Translations under genes and position numbers: made by a program | In this document: positions 17,624 to 26,118 of the stretch, piece by piece | Layout of the letters: every line of letters starts with the position of its first letter | Position numbering within the stretch: position 1 is the stretch's first letter | Origin: Spirochaetales bacterium | Lineage (GTDB): Bacteria > Spirochaetota > Spirochaetia > UBA9216 | DNA: 39,486 bases | NCBI GenBank assembly: GCA_031273605.1 | Contig: JAISRN010000063.1 | Coordinates: 1-39,486 of the forward strand | Reading direction: 5' to 3' | The notes under the pieces: generated by a model | What the model saw: the letters and a program-made list of their open reading frames with translations, nothing else | What the model was told of the DNA's origin: nothing | Databases searched by the model: none

Positions 17624-17650
17624 GGTTCCCAAAGGCCTGGTTTTGGAACC
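17624..17650. repeat. palindromic repeat, loosely related to the 5249 and 32128 copies
   Basis: GGTTCCCAAA and TTTTGGAACC pair over 10 positions with one mismatch and a 7-nt loop, followed by GGCC as in the 32128 copy. The middle differs, so membership in the family is uncertain. Placed directly after the amidotransferase stop, it could stabilise that message end. Confidence 0.45.
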
Positions 17651-17680
17651 GGCCAAACCGTCCTTGGGGCACCCCTTGGG

Positions 17681-17700
17681 GCAACCGGTTGCTTTTTTTT
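17681..17700 (+). terminator. probable terminator after the amidotransferase gene
   Basis: A GCAACCGGTTGC palindrome followed by eight T residues. The arms are contiguous, so only about 4 bp can pair around a CCGG loop; the long T-tract still supports termination. TTGC and TTT here may also serve as part of the leuB promoter. Confidence 0.5.
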
Positions 17701-17709
17701 AAACCTTAA

Positions 17710-17715
17710 TATAAA
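17710..17715 (+). promoter_or_regulatory. -10 element of leuB with very short leader
   Basis: TATAAA lies 8 bp before the leuB ATG, so the leader would be only 1-2 nt. A TTGCTT (17689-17694) is at a 15-bp spacing. No Shine-Dalgarno sequence is visible. Confidence 0.4.
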
Positions 17716-17723
17716 CTTATTAA

Positions 17724-18791
17724 ATGAATGAAAAAATCATTGCCGTATTAGCGGGAGACGGTATCGGACCGGAGGTAATGGCCCAGGCCCTTAAGGCGCT
17801 TGTTCGGCTAAAGGCCAAGTATCGCCTGGCCTTAACCATCCGGGAAGCGGATTTTGGCGGCGCCGCCATTGACCGCCGGGGCACGGCCCTGCCCCCCGAA
17901 ACCCTCTCTCTCTGCCAAAGCGCCGCCGCCGTTCTGCTGGGTTCCGTAGGCGGGCCATCCTGGGAAAAGCTCCCCCCCCAGGAACAGCCTGAACGGGCGG
18001 GCCTTCTGACTCTGCGAAAAACCCTGGGCCTTTTTGCCAACCTAAGGCCCGCCCTGGTTTTCCCCCAGCTTATCGGCGCCTCTCCCCTAAAACCGGAGAT
18101 TATTTCCGGCGGCTTGGACGTTTTGGTGGTTCGGGAACTAACCGGGGGCATCTATTTTGGGCAGCCCAAAAAACGGGAGGGCGATCTGGCTCTGGATACC
18201 CTGGTTTATACCCGGCCGGAGATTGAACGCATTGCTCGGGTGGCTTTTGAAGCCGCCCGCCGCCGGAACCGGAAGGTTTGCTCGGTGGACAAGGCCAATG
18301 TTTTGGAATCCATGGTGCTTTGGCGGGAGGTGGCCGGGGAAATTGCCAAAGACTACCCGGATGTGGAATTAAGGCATATTTATGTTGATAATGCGGCCAT
18401 GCAGTTGGTTCGGAACCCAAAACAGTTTGATGTTCTTTTGTGCGGAAATATGTTCGGAGACATTCTTTCCGACGAGGCGGCCATGATCACCGGCTCTTTA
18501 GGAATGCTTCCTTCCGCTTCCCTGGGGGCCGGTAATTTTGGCCTTTACGAACCCGCCGGGGGCAGCGCGCCGGACATTGCCGGGAAAAACCTTGCCAACC
18601 CCCTGGCCCAGATTCTCTGCCTGGCCATGCTTTTTAGGCATAGTCTTGAGAGGGAAGATATTTATCAGGAAATTTACCAGGCGGTGAACGGAGTTTTGGA
18701 CGAAGGGTGGCGGACCCGGGACATCATGAGTCCCGGCTGCCGCGAACTGGGTACGGAAGAAATGGGAGACAGGGTGGCGGATAAAATTTAG
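17724..18791 (+). CDS. leuB: 3-isopropylmalate dehydrogenase
   Basis: 355 residues, the normal length for LeuB. Motifs: AGDGIGPEV at the start, [23 protein letters not shown] (substrate Arg residues), [21 protein letters not shown] (catalytic Lys), and [27 protein letters not shown] with metal-binding Asp residues. It oxidises and decarboxylates 3-isopropylmalate with NAD+ in leucine synthesis. leuA, leuC and leuD are not nearby, so the pathway genes are scattered. Close relatives such as isocitrate or tartrate dehydrogenases are less likely given the ELTGGIYFG form. Confidence 0.95.
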   Translation: MNEKIIAVLAGDGIGPEVMAQALKALVRLKAKYRLALTIREADFGGAAIDRRGTALPPETLSLCQSAAAVLLGSVGGPSWEKLPPQEQPERAGLLTLRKTLGLFANLRPALVFPQLIGASPLKPEIISGGLDVLVVRELTGGIYFGQPKKREGDLALDTLVYTRPEIERIARVAFEAARRRNRKVCSVDKANVLESMVLWREVAGEIAKDYPDVELRHIYVDNAAMQLVRNPKQFDVLLCGNMFGDILSDEAAMITGSLGMLPSASLGAGNFGLYEPAGGSAPDIAGKNLANPLAQILCLAMLFRHSLEREDIYQEIYQAVNGVLDEGWRTRDIMSPGCRELGTEEMGDRVADKI

Positions 18792-18816
18792 CCCCGGTTA
18801 TTCGCAGTGGGGTTGT

Positions 18817-20703
18817 TCATTCTTCCGCCACAATATCCAGGGCCGTCTGCACATTCCCGAAGGGCGGGCTGATCTGTATCCCCGCCGGGCTGGCGTGGCG
18901 GCGAATTTGCTCCACAATCTGCCGGGCCAAACGCACCCCCTCCCGGCGGGCGGCTTCCTTATCGGTTTGGGCCTCCATCCTTTTCATTATTTCTTCGGGA
19001 ATCCTTACCCCCGGCACCTCATTGTTTAAAAAGACGGCGTTTTTGTAGGAAGCCAGGGGCCATACCCCCACAATTACCGGAACCTTAGCGGGGCTTATCT
19101 TTTCTAAAAAAAGCAAAAGAGCCTCAGCATCAAAAACAGGCTGGCTGATAAAAAATTGCGCCCCCGCCTGGGCTTTTTTAAAGGCCCGCTCGATTTCCTG
19201 CTCCGGCGTGGTAGAGCTGGGGTCTATCCCCGCCCCAAAAACAAAGCCGGTTTGGGCCGGAAGCAGGCTGCCCCCCGAATCAAGGCCCCGGTTCAGCCGG
19301 CCCGCCAAACTTAACAGGCCCACCGAATCCAGATCAAAAACCCCGGTGGCATCGGGATAACCGCCCAGCTTGGGCGGGTCCCCGGTAATAAAGAGGAGGT
19401 TTCTCAATCCCCCCGCCTGGGCGCCCAGCAGGTCCCCCTGAAGGGCCAGGAGATTCCGATCCCGGCCGCAGATATGGAGCAAGGTTTCCGTTCCCGTCTG
19501 CCGCTCAATTTCCATTGCCGTTACGAGCCCGGAAATTCGGGAAGAAGCCCTGGGCCCATCAGGAAGGTTAATAAAAGAAACGCCCCCCTCCTTTAGGCTT
19601 TGCGCCCGTTTAAGGGTGGGCCCTAAGTCCCAGCCGGAGGGGGGAACCAGCTCTACGATGGTTATCCACTCCCCCCGGGCAAGAGCCCGGCCCAGGGCGG
19701 AACATTCTTCCGGCGCCGGGGGCTGCTTTTCCCGGACCTCGGGCTTAAGGGGCTTTAATTCCGAAGTTTTGCGCCCGGCATCCAGGTTCAGCACCGCTTT
19801 GGCCATTGTGCGGATATGTTCGGCCCCGGTACCGCAGCAGCCGCCGATAATGTTGGCCCCTCCGTTTAAAAACCGCAGGGCATATTCAGAAAAGTAGGAA
19901 GGATCGACCATGTAAATTTGCCGCCCATCCACCTCCTTGGGGAACCCCGCATTAGGCTCCACGGCAAAGGGCTTGGTTACCCAGGGGCGGACAGCGGAAA
20001 GGATCTCAAGCATATCCGCCGGTCCTACCCCGCAGTTGCACCCCACCACATCCACCAGGGGCGATTTATCCAGGCGAAGGGCCTTGTCCAGGGCCTTGTT
20101 CAAAAAAGAAGCCTCGTATTCATCCAAGGCGCTTCCCGAGGTGATTCCGGAAGGGGGGGAAAGGCTAAAGTGGGCCTGAAGGGGAAGGGAGGCGGAAACT
20201 TCTCTCACCGCCTCCGCCGCCAAAAGACATTCGGTAACGCTCCGAAAGGTTTCTAAAAGGATCAGGTCCGGGCCGGCTTCGATTAGGGCTTCGGCCTGGG
20301 CAAGAAAGTAATTCCTGGCCTCCTCCGGGCTTAGCTTCCCCAGGGGGATGAGCCTTTCCCCCAGGGGGCCGATAGAGGCGGCCACGTAGGTTTCCGGCAG
20401 ACCGGCCTCAATCGCCGCCTGCCGGGCCAGCCTAACCCCGGCCTGGTTAATCTCCTCCATTTTGCCGTCAAGATAATGGGCGGCTAACTTAACGGGGCTT
20501 CCGGCAAAGGTATTGGTTGTTAGGGCCTGGGCCCCCGCTTCCAGGTTGGCCCGGTGAATATCCAGGACGATTTCGGGGTTGGTGATATTAATTTCTTCGT
20601 AGCAGCGGTTGACAAAAACTCCCCGGGCATAGATGGCTGTTCCTACCGCCGAATCAAAGAGAAGGACTCCTTTTTTTAGCCGTTCAAGATAGGGAATTTT
20701 CAT
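18817..20703 (-). CDS. bifunctional homocysteine S-methyltransferase / methylenetetrahydrofolate reductase
   Basis: 628 residues in two domains. Residues about 1-300 form the homocysteine-binding barrel with zinc cysteines Cys224 (GCNC) and Cys289/Cys290 (GGCCGTG). Residues about 340-615 are a MetF-type barrel (IVELVPPSGWD, FITGDPPKLGG, FISQPVFDAEALL), as in B. subtilis YitJ. The fusion reduces methylene-THF to methyl-THF and uses an S-methyl donor or methyl-THF to make methionine from homocysteine. AAGGAG precedes the ATG; it lies 34 bp after hisA in the same transcript. It is convergent with leuB, with a 25-bp gap. Confidence 0.93.
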   Translation of the reverse strand: MKIPYLERLKKGVLLFDSAVGTAIYARGVFVNRCYEEINITNPEIVLDIHRANLEAGAQALTTNTFAGSPVKLAAHYLDGKMEEINQAGVRLARQAAIEAGLPETYVAASIGPLGERLIPLGKLSPEEARNYFLAQAEALIEAGPDLILLETFRSVTECLLAAEAVREVSASLPLQAHFSLSPPSGITSGSALDEYEASFLNKALDKALRLDKSPLVDVVGCNCGVGPADMLEILSAVRPWVTKPFAVEPNAGFPKEVDGRQIYMVDPSYFSEYALRFLNGGANIIGGCCGTGAEHIRTMAKAVLNLDAGRKTSELKPLKPEVREKQPPAPEECSALGRALARGEWITIVELVPPSGWDLGPTLKRAQSLKEGGVSFINLPDGPRASSRISGLVTAMEIERQTGTETLLHICGRDRNLLALQGDLLGAQAGGLRNLLFITGDPPKLGGYPDATGVFDLDSVGLLSLAGRLNRGLDSGGSLLPAQTGFVFGAGIDPSSTTPEQEIERAFKKAQAGAQFFISQPVFDAEALLLFLEKISPAKVPVIVGVWPLASYKNAVFLNNEVPGVRIPEEIMKRMEAQTDKEAARREGVRLARQIVEQIRRHASPAGIQISPPFGNVQTALDIVAEE

Positions 20704-20737
20704 GGAATCTCCTTAAAGGCCGCCCCGGGAATGATTG

Positions 20738-21490
20738 TTAAAGCTCCCGGCTTAGGCGGATGGCTTCGGCCAGATCGAGCCGGCCTTCGTAGAGGGCCTT
20801 GCCGGTAATCGCTCCCCAAATTTTGCCCTCCCCGGCGGCGGAAGCCCGGGCAATCCGGCGGATGTCCTCCGGGGAGCCCACCCCCCCGGAAAGGATCACC
20901 GGAAGGGCGGCGGCCCGGGCAATGCGGAGGGTGGCTTCGATATCCGGCCCGGTCAAAGCGCCGTCCCGTTCAATATTGGTGTAGATGAGGCTTTCAAAAC
21001 CCATATCCGCCGCCTGCCGGGCCAGGTCTTCGTCTTGGATTGCCGAAGCCTCCTCCCAGCCCGCCACCCGGACCAGGCCATTCCGGGCGTCAATACCGGC
21101 GATAAAAACCCGGCCATAGCGGGCAATCCAGGATTCCACGGTTTGGGGTTCCTTAACCAAAAGGGTACCGATAATAAGACGGTCAATCCCCAGGCCAAGA
21201 AGTTCTTCCACATCCCCCTCAGTCCGGATTCCGCCGCCGGCTTCTATCACCACCCCGGGGTTCAGGCTTTTAACGGCCTCCCGAATTTTCCCCAGGGCCT
21301 GCCGATTGTTCAGCCCTCCCCTCCGGGCCGCCCCCAGGTCTACCAGGTGAAGGCGTTCCGCCCCCCAAAGCACGAATTGCCGGGCTGTCCCGGCCGGATC
21401 GCCTGAGTAAACCTGGGAGCGGTTATAATCCCCCTGGGTCAACCGGACGCACCGGCCGTCCAATAAATCAATGGCAGGAATGACGATCAA
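20738..21490 (-). CDS. hisA: phosphoribosylformimino-AICAR-P isomerase HisA
   Basis: 250 residues of the HisA/HisF half-barrel family. It begins IVIPAIDLLDGRCVRL with catalytic Asp8 and has the second Asp at 134 (FIAGIDARNG). Phosphate loops are EAGGGIRT and LSGGVGSPEDI. Asp8 with VIPAIDLLDG marks HisA rather than HisF. It performs an Amadori isomerisation in histidine synthesis. The start is TTG, with GGAG 8 bp upstream. No other his genes are near, and it heads a two-gene operon with the methionine enzyme, which is an unusual pairing. Confidence 0.95.
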   Translation of the reverse strand: MIVIPAIDLLDGRCVRLTQGDYNRSQVYSGDPAGTARQFVLWGAERLHLVDLGAARRGGLNNRQALGKIREAVKSLNPGVVIEAGGGIRTEGDVEELLGLGIDRLIIGTLLVKEPQTVESWIARYGRVFIAGIDARNGLVRVAGWEEASAIQDEDLARQAADMGFESLIYTNIERDGALTGPDIEATLRIARAAALPVILSGGVGSPEDIRRIARASAAGEGKIWGAITGKALYEGRLDLAEAIRLSREL

Positions 21491-21532
21491 ATCCTTTTCT
21501 CCAAACCCCGAAAGTCCGTATTTAGAGTCTAT

Positions 21533-21561
21533 ATCATAGTTCCCCTGGGAGGCTTTGTCAA
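21533..21561 (-). promoter_or_regulatory. hisA promoter
   Basis: On the minus strand TTGACA (21556-21561), exactly 17 bp, TATGAT (21533-21538). The leader is about 36 nt. Very close to consensus. Confidence 0.8.
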
Positions 21562-21628
21562 TTAATCGCTTTTTATCTGTGATTCATCATTTTTTTGCCG
21601 TCCTCTGCCGTAAAAAAGCCATTTCGGA

Positions 21629-21634
21629 TATAAT
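21629..21634 (+). promoter_or_regulatory. -10 element of the aminotransferase gene
   Basis: A perfect TATAAT, 28 bp before the ATG. The best upstream -35, CTGCCG (21605-21610), is weak. Confidence 0.5.
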
Positions 21635-21662
21635 TTGAACAAAAGATTGCCAAGGAGCGCCC

Positions 21663-22883
21663 ATGCCCTCAACCAGCCGGAAAACCCAAAATTTTACCGA
21701 ATCGGTAATTCGGCGAATGACCCGGATTGCCAATGAACACGGAGCTATTAACCTGTCCCAGGGCTTTCCCGATTTTGATCCCCCCCGGGAACTCACCGCG
21801 GCCCTGGCAAACCTGGCCCCCGCCGGCCCTCACCAGTACGCCATTACCTGGGGGGCGGAGAATTTTCGCCTGGCCCTGGCCCGTAAGCAAAGCCGGCTGA
21901 TGGGTATCCCCGTGGATGGGGACAGGCACATCACCGTAACCTGCGGCGCCACCGAAGCGATGATGGCCGCCATGGTAAGCGTGATCAATCCCGGCGACCA
22001 GGTCATTGTTTTTTCCCCTTTTTACGAAAATTACGGCGCCGACGCCATTCTCTCCGGAGCCGAACCGTTGTATGTTCCCCTGCTGCCCCCGGACTTTGGC
22101 TTTGACCGGGCCGTTCTCAGGGCCGCCTTTGAGCGCCGTCCCAAGGCTCTGATTCTCTGCAACCCCAGCAATCCCTCGGGCAAAGTCTTTACCCGGGAAG
22201 AACTCCTCTACATCGCCTCCCTGGCGGAAGAATTTGATGCGTGGGTGATCACCGATGAGGTTTACGAACATATTGTCTATAAGCCCGCGGCCCATGTGTA
22301 CTTTGCCGCCCTGCCCGGCATGGCGGAACGGACCATCAGTTGTTCTTCCCTTTCTAAAACCTATTCCATTACCGGCTGGCGGCTGGGCTACACCATTGCC
22401 AACGAGGAGGTTACCGGGATTATCCGCAAAGTACATGATTTTCTTACGGTGGGCGCGGCGGCCCCCCTCCAGGAAGCGGCGGTAACCGCCCTTAACTTTC
22501 CCGGCAGCTATTATCAAGGGCTCTTGGATAGCTACACGAAAAAGCGGGACCTTTTTCTCCGCTGCCTGGACGAGGCAGGACTGTCTTACATTAAACCCCA
22601 GGGGGCCTATTACGTGCTGGTGGATGTGGGGGAATTTGATGGAAGCGACGATACCCGGTTTTGCGAGTGGCTGGTCCGGGAGGTTAAGGTGGCCGCGGTG
22701 CCCGGTTCCAGTTTTTTTAAAACCGGGGAAGATGGCGGCCGGATAAGCCGCCTTATCCGGTTTCACTTTGCCAAAAAAGAGGAAACTCTCCGCCTGGCAG
22801 GGGAGCGGCTGGGAAACCTGAAAAAAATCTGGGCCGCCAGGGGGTACGGGACGGAAAATGGGGACATTTCTATTGAACGCTGA
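21663..22883 (+). CDS. class I/II pyridoxal-phosphate aminotransferase
   Basis: 406 residues, fold type I. The PLP lysine is Lys232 in SSLSKTYSITGWRLGY, with NPSNPSG (Asn170), ITDEVYEH (Asp198, Tyr201) and the substrate Arg in SRLIRFHFAKK. Similarity is to aspartate, methionine and kynurenine aminotransferases of the Iy group; the exact amino acid cannot be told. AAGGAG fixes the start. The last seven codons (GDISIER and stop) lie within the 28-bp dispersed repeat at 22862-22889, so the original end of the gene may have been replaced. Confidence 0.9.
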   Translation: MPSTSRKTQNFTESVIRRMTRIANEHGAINLSQGFPDFDPPRELTAALANLAPAGPHQYAITWGAENFRLALARKQSRLMGIPVDGDRHITVTCGATEAMMAAMVSVINPGDQVIVFSPFYENYGADAILSGAEPLYVPLLPPDFGFDRAVLRAAFERRPKALILCNPSNPSGKVFTREELLYIASLAEEFDAWVITDEVYEHIVYKPAAHVYFAALPGMAERTISCSSLSKTYSITGWRLGYTIANEEVTGIIRKVHDFLTVGAAAPLQEAAVTALNFPGSYYQGLLDSYTKKRDLFLRCLDEAGLSYIKPQGAYYVLVDVGEFDGSDDTRFCEWLVREVKVAAVPGSSFFKTGEDGGRISRLIRFHFAKKEETLRLAGERLGNLKKIWAARGYGTENGDISIER

Positions 22884-22889
22884 CAAACG
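22862..22889. repeat. 28-bp dispersed repeat, copy 2
   Basis: Matches 7464-7491 at 27 of 28 positions. It begins inside the aminotransferase gene and supplies its stop codon: the TGA contains the one differing base (22881, T here, C in copy 1). The remainder of the 22884-23012 gap is AT-rich and holds only the hairpin at its right end. Confidence 0.7.
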
Positions 22890-22995
22890 CTGACATCCAA
22901 AAATTTACAGATTGACCAATTAACTGCCGTACGAAATTTTTATAAGTCAAAACTATACTCTTTGCTGGAAACGGAAAACACCAAATTATGGCATT

Positions 22996-23023
22996 ATGGG
23001 AAATAGATGATTTTATTTCCCAT
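22996..23023. terminator. hairpin between convergent genes, overlapping the thioesterase stop
   Basis: ATGGGAAATA and TATTTCCCAT are perfect 10-bp arms with an 8-nt loop. It spans the last codons of the minus-strand thioesterase. No T-tract follows on either strand, so it may protect message ends instead of terminating. Confidence 0.4.
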
Positions 23024-23450
23024 CATCAACAGACTCGCCTTGAATATCCGGCGGCGGAGGGTCCTGCCTTTTAATGTAGCCCGTGCAAAGCATGGCGGCG
23101 GTCAGGCTGCGATCCTCATCGTAAATGTTAACCTGATAAGTGCAGAGCCGTCGCTGGGTGGACACTTCTTTGGCCTCGGCGGTAATAATTTTCCCTCTGG
23201 GGCTTTTAATGAAGGACATGGAAACATTGATGCCCACTGTGGGCTGCCCCCCCGCATTGCAGGCGGCGGCAAAGGCGTAATCCCCCAGGGTAAAAAGAGC
23301 GCCCCCCTGAACCATGTCCACCCCGTTGAGGTGCTTGTCCTCCACCGCCATAGACGCCAGGGCGTAACCGGGATCAACCTTAATTAATTCAATTCCGGCC
23401 AACCGGGCAAACCGGTCATTTTGAATGTTTTTAACAAGATGAATATCCAT
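23013..23450 (-). CDS. PaaI-type hotdog thioesterase
   Basis: 145 residues of the 4HBT/PaaI acyl-CoA thioesterase fold. The key helix region is NGVDMVQGGALFTLGDYAFA, with an acidic residue (Asp) in the catalytic helix. The following strand is GINVSMSFIKSPRGKIITAEA, typical of the family. It hydrolyses acyl-CoA thioesters; the chain or aromatic substrate is unknown. It starts 10 bp after the M29 peptidase on the same strand. The C-terminus DPPPPDIQGESVDDGK is a short unstructured tail. Confidence 0.87.
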   Translation of the reverse strand: MDIHLVKNIQNDRFARLAGIELIKVDPGYALASMAVEDKHLNGVDMVQGGALFTLGDYAFAAACNAGGQPTVGINVSMSFIKSPRGKIITAEAKEVSTQRRLCTYQVNIYDEDRSLTAAMLCTGYIKRQDPPPPDIQGESVDDGK

Positions 23451-23460
23451 TTCCCGCCCC

Positions 23461-24588
23461 CTAGGGTTTTTCAGTAAGGCAGAGTTTACCGCCCCGGGTT
23501 ATGGGAATTCCCTCAGGGGATCCCGGGCCTAGGGCCGTTATGTCCGGGGAGAGGACCAGACCGTCAAGATGAATAAGGGAATCCCCGTCCCCGTCATAAT
23601 TTGTACCGATAGCAAAGTGGCAGGTTTCATAGACCTTTTCATCTTCCAGCATGTTGCCGGTAATCCGGCAGGCCGGGTTGGTGCCGATCCCCAGTTCCCC
23701 AAGGCCCCGGGCAAACCTCGCATAGGAGGCCCCCAGGCCGGGTTTAAGCCTGCCGTCCTTTTCAAAGGCGTACGCGTTATTTTCAGCCAGGGTAATTGTT
23801 TCCCTCAGGGCCTCCGCCTCCGCCCCGCCGGTAATTTCGGTGATAAAGCCCTTTTCGTAAACCACCCGGATAGGGGTTTGGATAACAATAACCCCCTGGT
23901 GGGCGCTTATGGAGCCGTCAAACACAATAACCCCTTCCGCGCTGCCCACCACCGGCGAAACAAAGGTTTCCCCCGCCGGAAGATTGCCTCCCGCGCCGGG
24001 CTGGGAAAAATCCCCGTCATCGCAAAGGGCCGTCCGGTTTTTAAGGCTAAAGGTAATATCCGTTCCGCCGGGGGAGGTTATCCGTACCGCCTCGGCGGGA
24101 TCAAGGATTTTTTTAATCCAGTGGCTTTCGGCCTTCATGCGCCGGTAATCCACGGGAATGGTCCGGATAAACATATCCCTGGTAGCCGAAGGCGACCAGA
24201 AGGAGCGCATTTTTTTGGTTTTTATCAGGTAATCAAAAGTATTGTTAACGGCTTTGCCGTTATGCTGAAACGGGTTGGCCATGGCAGCCCGGTCCTTGCC
24301 CATTTTTTCGGCGCTCATGGAAATACAGACCTCCGGCGCCGTGCCGATGGCTCCGATTACCGCTTCTTCGCAAAAAGAAAGCTGGTCTTTGATTTCCTGG
24401 CAGATTAGAACCGGCCGGCCCTGCTGCTCCAAAACCGCATGGTAAAGGCTTGCGGATATTTCCGCTACTTCAATTTCGGGGTTGGTAATGATTAAAACCC
24501 TTTCTCCGGGCTTAACCTGCAGCACATCCTGAACCGCCACCCTGGCGGCCTCGCAAAGGCGGGAATCCAGCTGATCCTTAGTTTTCAT
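23461..24588 (-). CDS. M29-family (thermophilic-type) aminopeptidase
   Basis: 375 residues. The metallopeptidase family M29 signature is visible in the C-terminal half: LPAGETFVSPV (Glu207), GELGIGTNP, ETCHFAIGTNYDGD (His324) and IHLDGL (His340, Asp342), which together would bind two metal ions. Family members are broad-specificity cytoplasmic aminopeptidases using zinc or cobalt. The N-terminal domain begins with KPGERVLIITNPE. No Shine-Dalgarno sequence is seen. It is divergent from plsC and forms an operon with the thioesterase. Confidence 0.85.
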   Translation of the reverse strand: MKTKDQLDSRLCEAARVAVQDVLQVKPGERVLIITNPEIEVAEISASLYHAVLEQQGRPVLICQEIKDQLSFCEEAVIGAIGTAPEVCISMSAEKMGKDRAAMANPFQHNGKAVNNTFDYLIKTKKMRSFWSPSATRDMFIRTIPVDYRRMKAESHWIKKILDPAEAVRITSPGGTDITFSLKNRTALCDDGDFSQPGAGGNLPAGETFVSPVVGSAEGVIVFDGSISAHQGVIVIQTPIRVVYEKGFITEITGGAEAEALRETITLAENNAYAFEKDGRLKPGLGASYARFARGLGELGIGTNPACRITGNMLEDEKVYETCHFAIGTNYDGDGDSLIHLDGLVLSPDITALGPGSPEGIPITRGGKLCLTEKP

Positions 24589-24634
24589 AGTAAAATCAGG
24601 TTAATGTTTTTTAAAAAAATTGACAAGGGTTAAA

Positions 24635-25474
24635 ATGAAGAACCCCGGCGACAGAACCCCGGCCGGACGGTTGTCAAAGGGCGTTAAAAACAATAAGATA
24701 AACAGCATGGTACGATCCCTTTTGTTTGGATTCTTTTTTTGGCTTTACACTATGTTTATATCTCTGGCTATCATACCCATAGGCCTTTGCCTGCTTTTCC
24801 GGCGGCCCCAGGCGGCGGACCGCATTTTTTCTAAATTGGTGGGCGCCTGGGGGCGGACGGTTTTTATCATGGCCGGAATTAAAGTTGAAGTCCGGGGGAA
24901 AGAAAAACTCCCCCCCCACGACAGGATCTGCTTTGTTTCCAACCATCAAAGCTATGGGGACATTCCTTTGATCCTGGGTTATCTGGGAAAAAAGACCGGC
25001 TTTATCGCCAAGCGGGAACTTTCCCGGGTTCCCATTCTCAGCTTTTGGATGAAACAGCTTCAATGTATTTTTATTAACCGGGGGCACGGCAACCAATCTA
25101 TCCGGCTCATTGCCGAAGGAATGAAAAAAATCTCCCAGGGGCGTCCCCTGGTAATTTTTCCCGAAGGCCACCGGTCAAAGGACGGCGTTATGAGGCACTT
25201 TAAATCCGGGGGCATTCACTTAGCGGCCAATGAAGATATTACCATTGTTCCCCTCACCATAGACGGAATGTTCCATGCTTATGAAGAAAAAAAACGGATA
25301 ACGCCGGGAACGGCAATTATCACAGTACACGATCCCATCGAAACTACCGGTTTAAGCCCGGAAAATCGCAGGGCTCTTACAAAGCAAATTCAAAATATTA
25401 TCTGTGAGGCTCTGCCGGAACAGTACCGCATAAAGGCAGAAAAACCCGCTGAACAGATCCGGGGAGAAGAATAG
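24635..25474 (+). CDS. 1-acylglycerol-3-phosphate acyltransferase (PlsC family)
   Basis: 279 residues from the ATG at 24635 (AGGG upstream); a later ATG at 24709 is an alternative. A hydrophobic N-terminal segment (SLLFGFFFWLYTMFISLAIIPIGLCLL) anchors it. The acyltransferase blocks are NHQSYGDIP (NHx4D), INRGHGNQSI, VIFPEGHRSKDG and VPLTIDG. It would add the second acyl chain to lysophosphatidic acid in phospholipid synthesis. The next gene, thrH, starts 2 bp after its stop, so both are co-transcribed. Confidence 0.88.
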   Translation: MKNPGDRTPAGRLSKGVKNNKINSMVRSLLFGFFFWLYTMFISLAIIPIGLCLLFRRPQAADRIFSKLVGAWGRTVFIMAGIKVEVRGKEKLPPHDRICFVSNHQSYGDIPLILGYLGKKTGFIAKRELSRVPILSFWMKQLQCIFINRGHGNQSIRLIAEGMKKISQGRPLVIFPEGHRSKDGVMRHFKSGGIHLAANEDITIVPLTIDGMFHAYEEKKRITPGTAIITVHDPIETTGLSPENRRALTKQIQNIICEALPEQYRIKAEKPAEQIRGEE

Positions 25475-25476
25475 CC

Positions 25477-26076
25477 ATGTTTATTGTGTGTCTGGATTTG
25501 GAAGGAGTTTTGGTTCCCGAAATTTGGATTAACGTTTCCCGGTTCACCGGGATTGACGAACTCAAACTCACCACCCGGGATATTCCGGATTATGATGAAC
25601 TGATGAAAAGGCGCCTTTCTCTTTTAAAAGAACATAATCTAACCCTTGCCGAAATTGCCGGGGTAATTAACCGGATGGACCCCCTGCCCGGCGCAGGGAA
25701 ATTTCTCTCTGCCTTAAGAGAAAAAACCCAGGTCATTATCCTGTCGGACACCTTTACCCAGTTTGCCGCCCCCCTGATGAAAAAACTCTCCTGGCCCACC
25801 CTTTTTTGCAATCAATTAATCGTTAATGACGAAGGCAGAATCGTAGACTACGTACTTAGGCAGGCTGAGGGAAAAGCCAAAGCCGTGGGGGCCTTTCAGT
25901 CTATGGGCTTTCAGGTTTTTGCCGCCGGGGATTCTTATAACGACCTGGGGATGATCCGCCGGGCGGAAAGGGGCGCCCTTTTCTGCGCGCCCCCGGCCAT
26001 TATCAAGGACAACCGGGATATTCCGGCGGTTCAGGATTACCCCCAGTTGGCCGCCCTTATCGATCAGGTCCTTTAA
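25477..26076 (+). CDS. thrH: phosphoserine phosphatase / homoserine phosphotransferase ThrH
   Basis: 199 residues, closely resembling Pseudomonas ThrH: it begins CLDLEGVLVPEIWI (nucleophile Asp7, Glu9 at the usual second Asp), then TTRDIPDYDELMK, VIILSDTFTQF and AAGDSYNDLGMI. ThrH can dephosphorylate phosphoserine and pass the phosphate to homoserine, linking serine and threonine synthesis. The first HAD motif DLEG rather than DxDG is the subgroup mark. It is tightly coupled to plsC with a 2-bp gap. Confidence 0.93.
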   Translation: MFIVCLDLEGVLVPEIWINVSRFTGIDELKLTTRDIPDYDELMKRRLSLLKEHNLTLAEIAGVINRMDPLPGAGKFLSALREKTQVIILSDTFTQFAAPLMKKLSWPTLFCNQLIVNDEGRIVDYVLRQAEGKAKAVGAFQSMGFQVFAAGDSYNDLGMIRRAERGALFCAPPAIIKDNRDIPAVQDYPQLAALIDQVL

Positions 26077-26118
26077 AACGGTTCTCCGGAGCAGCTCCCG
26101 GAAGGGGGAAAAAGGCTA

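Noticed and set aside
19662-19670. DnaA-box-like TTATCCACT
   Set aside because: One isolated 8-of-9 match inside a coding gene; no cluster of boxes and no AT-rich unwinding region.
21669-22886. 405-residue minus-strand open frame opposite the aminotransferase
   Set aside because: It is the GC-rich shadow of a clear aminotransferase gene; no recognisable domain, repetitive Gly/Lys/Pro composition.
23569-24408. 279-residue plus-strand open frame opposite the M29 peptidase
   Set aside because: Antisense shadow without domain features; the opposite strand has conserved metal-binding motifs.
26083-26104. GC-rich stem between thrH and nadE as a bidirectional terminator
   Set aside because: The arms need a bulge and no T-tract follows directly on either strand.
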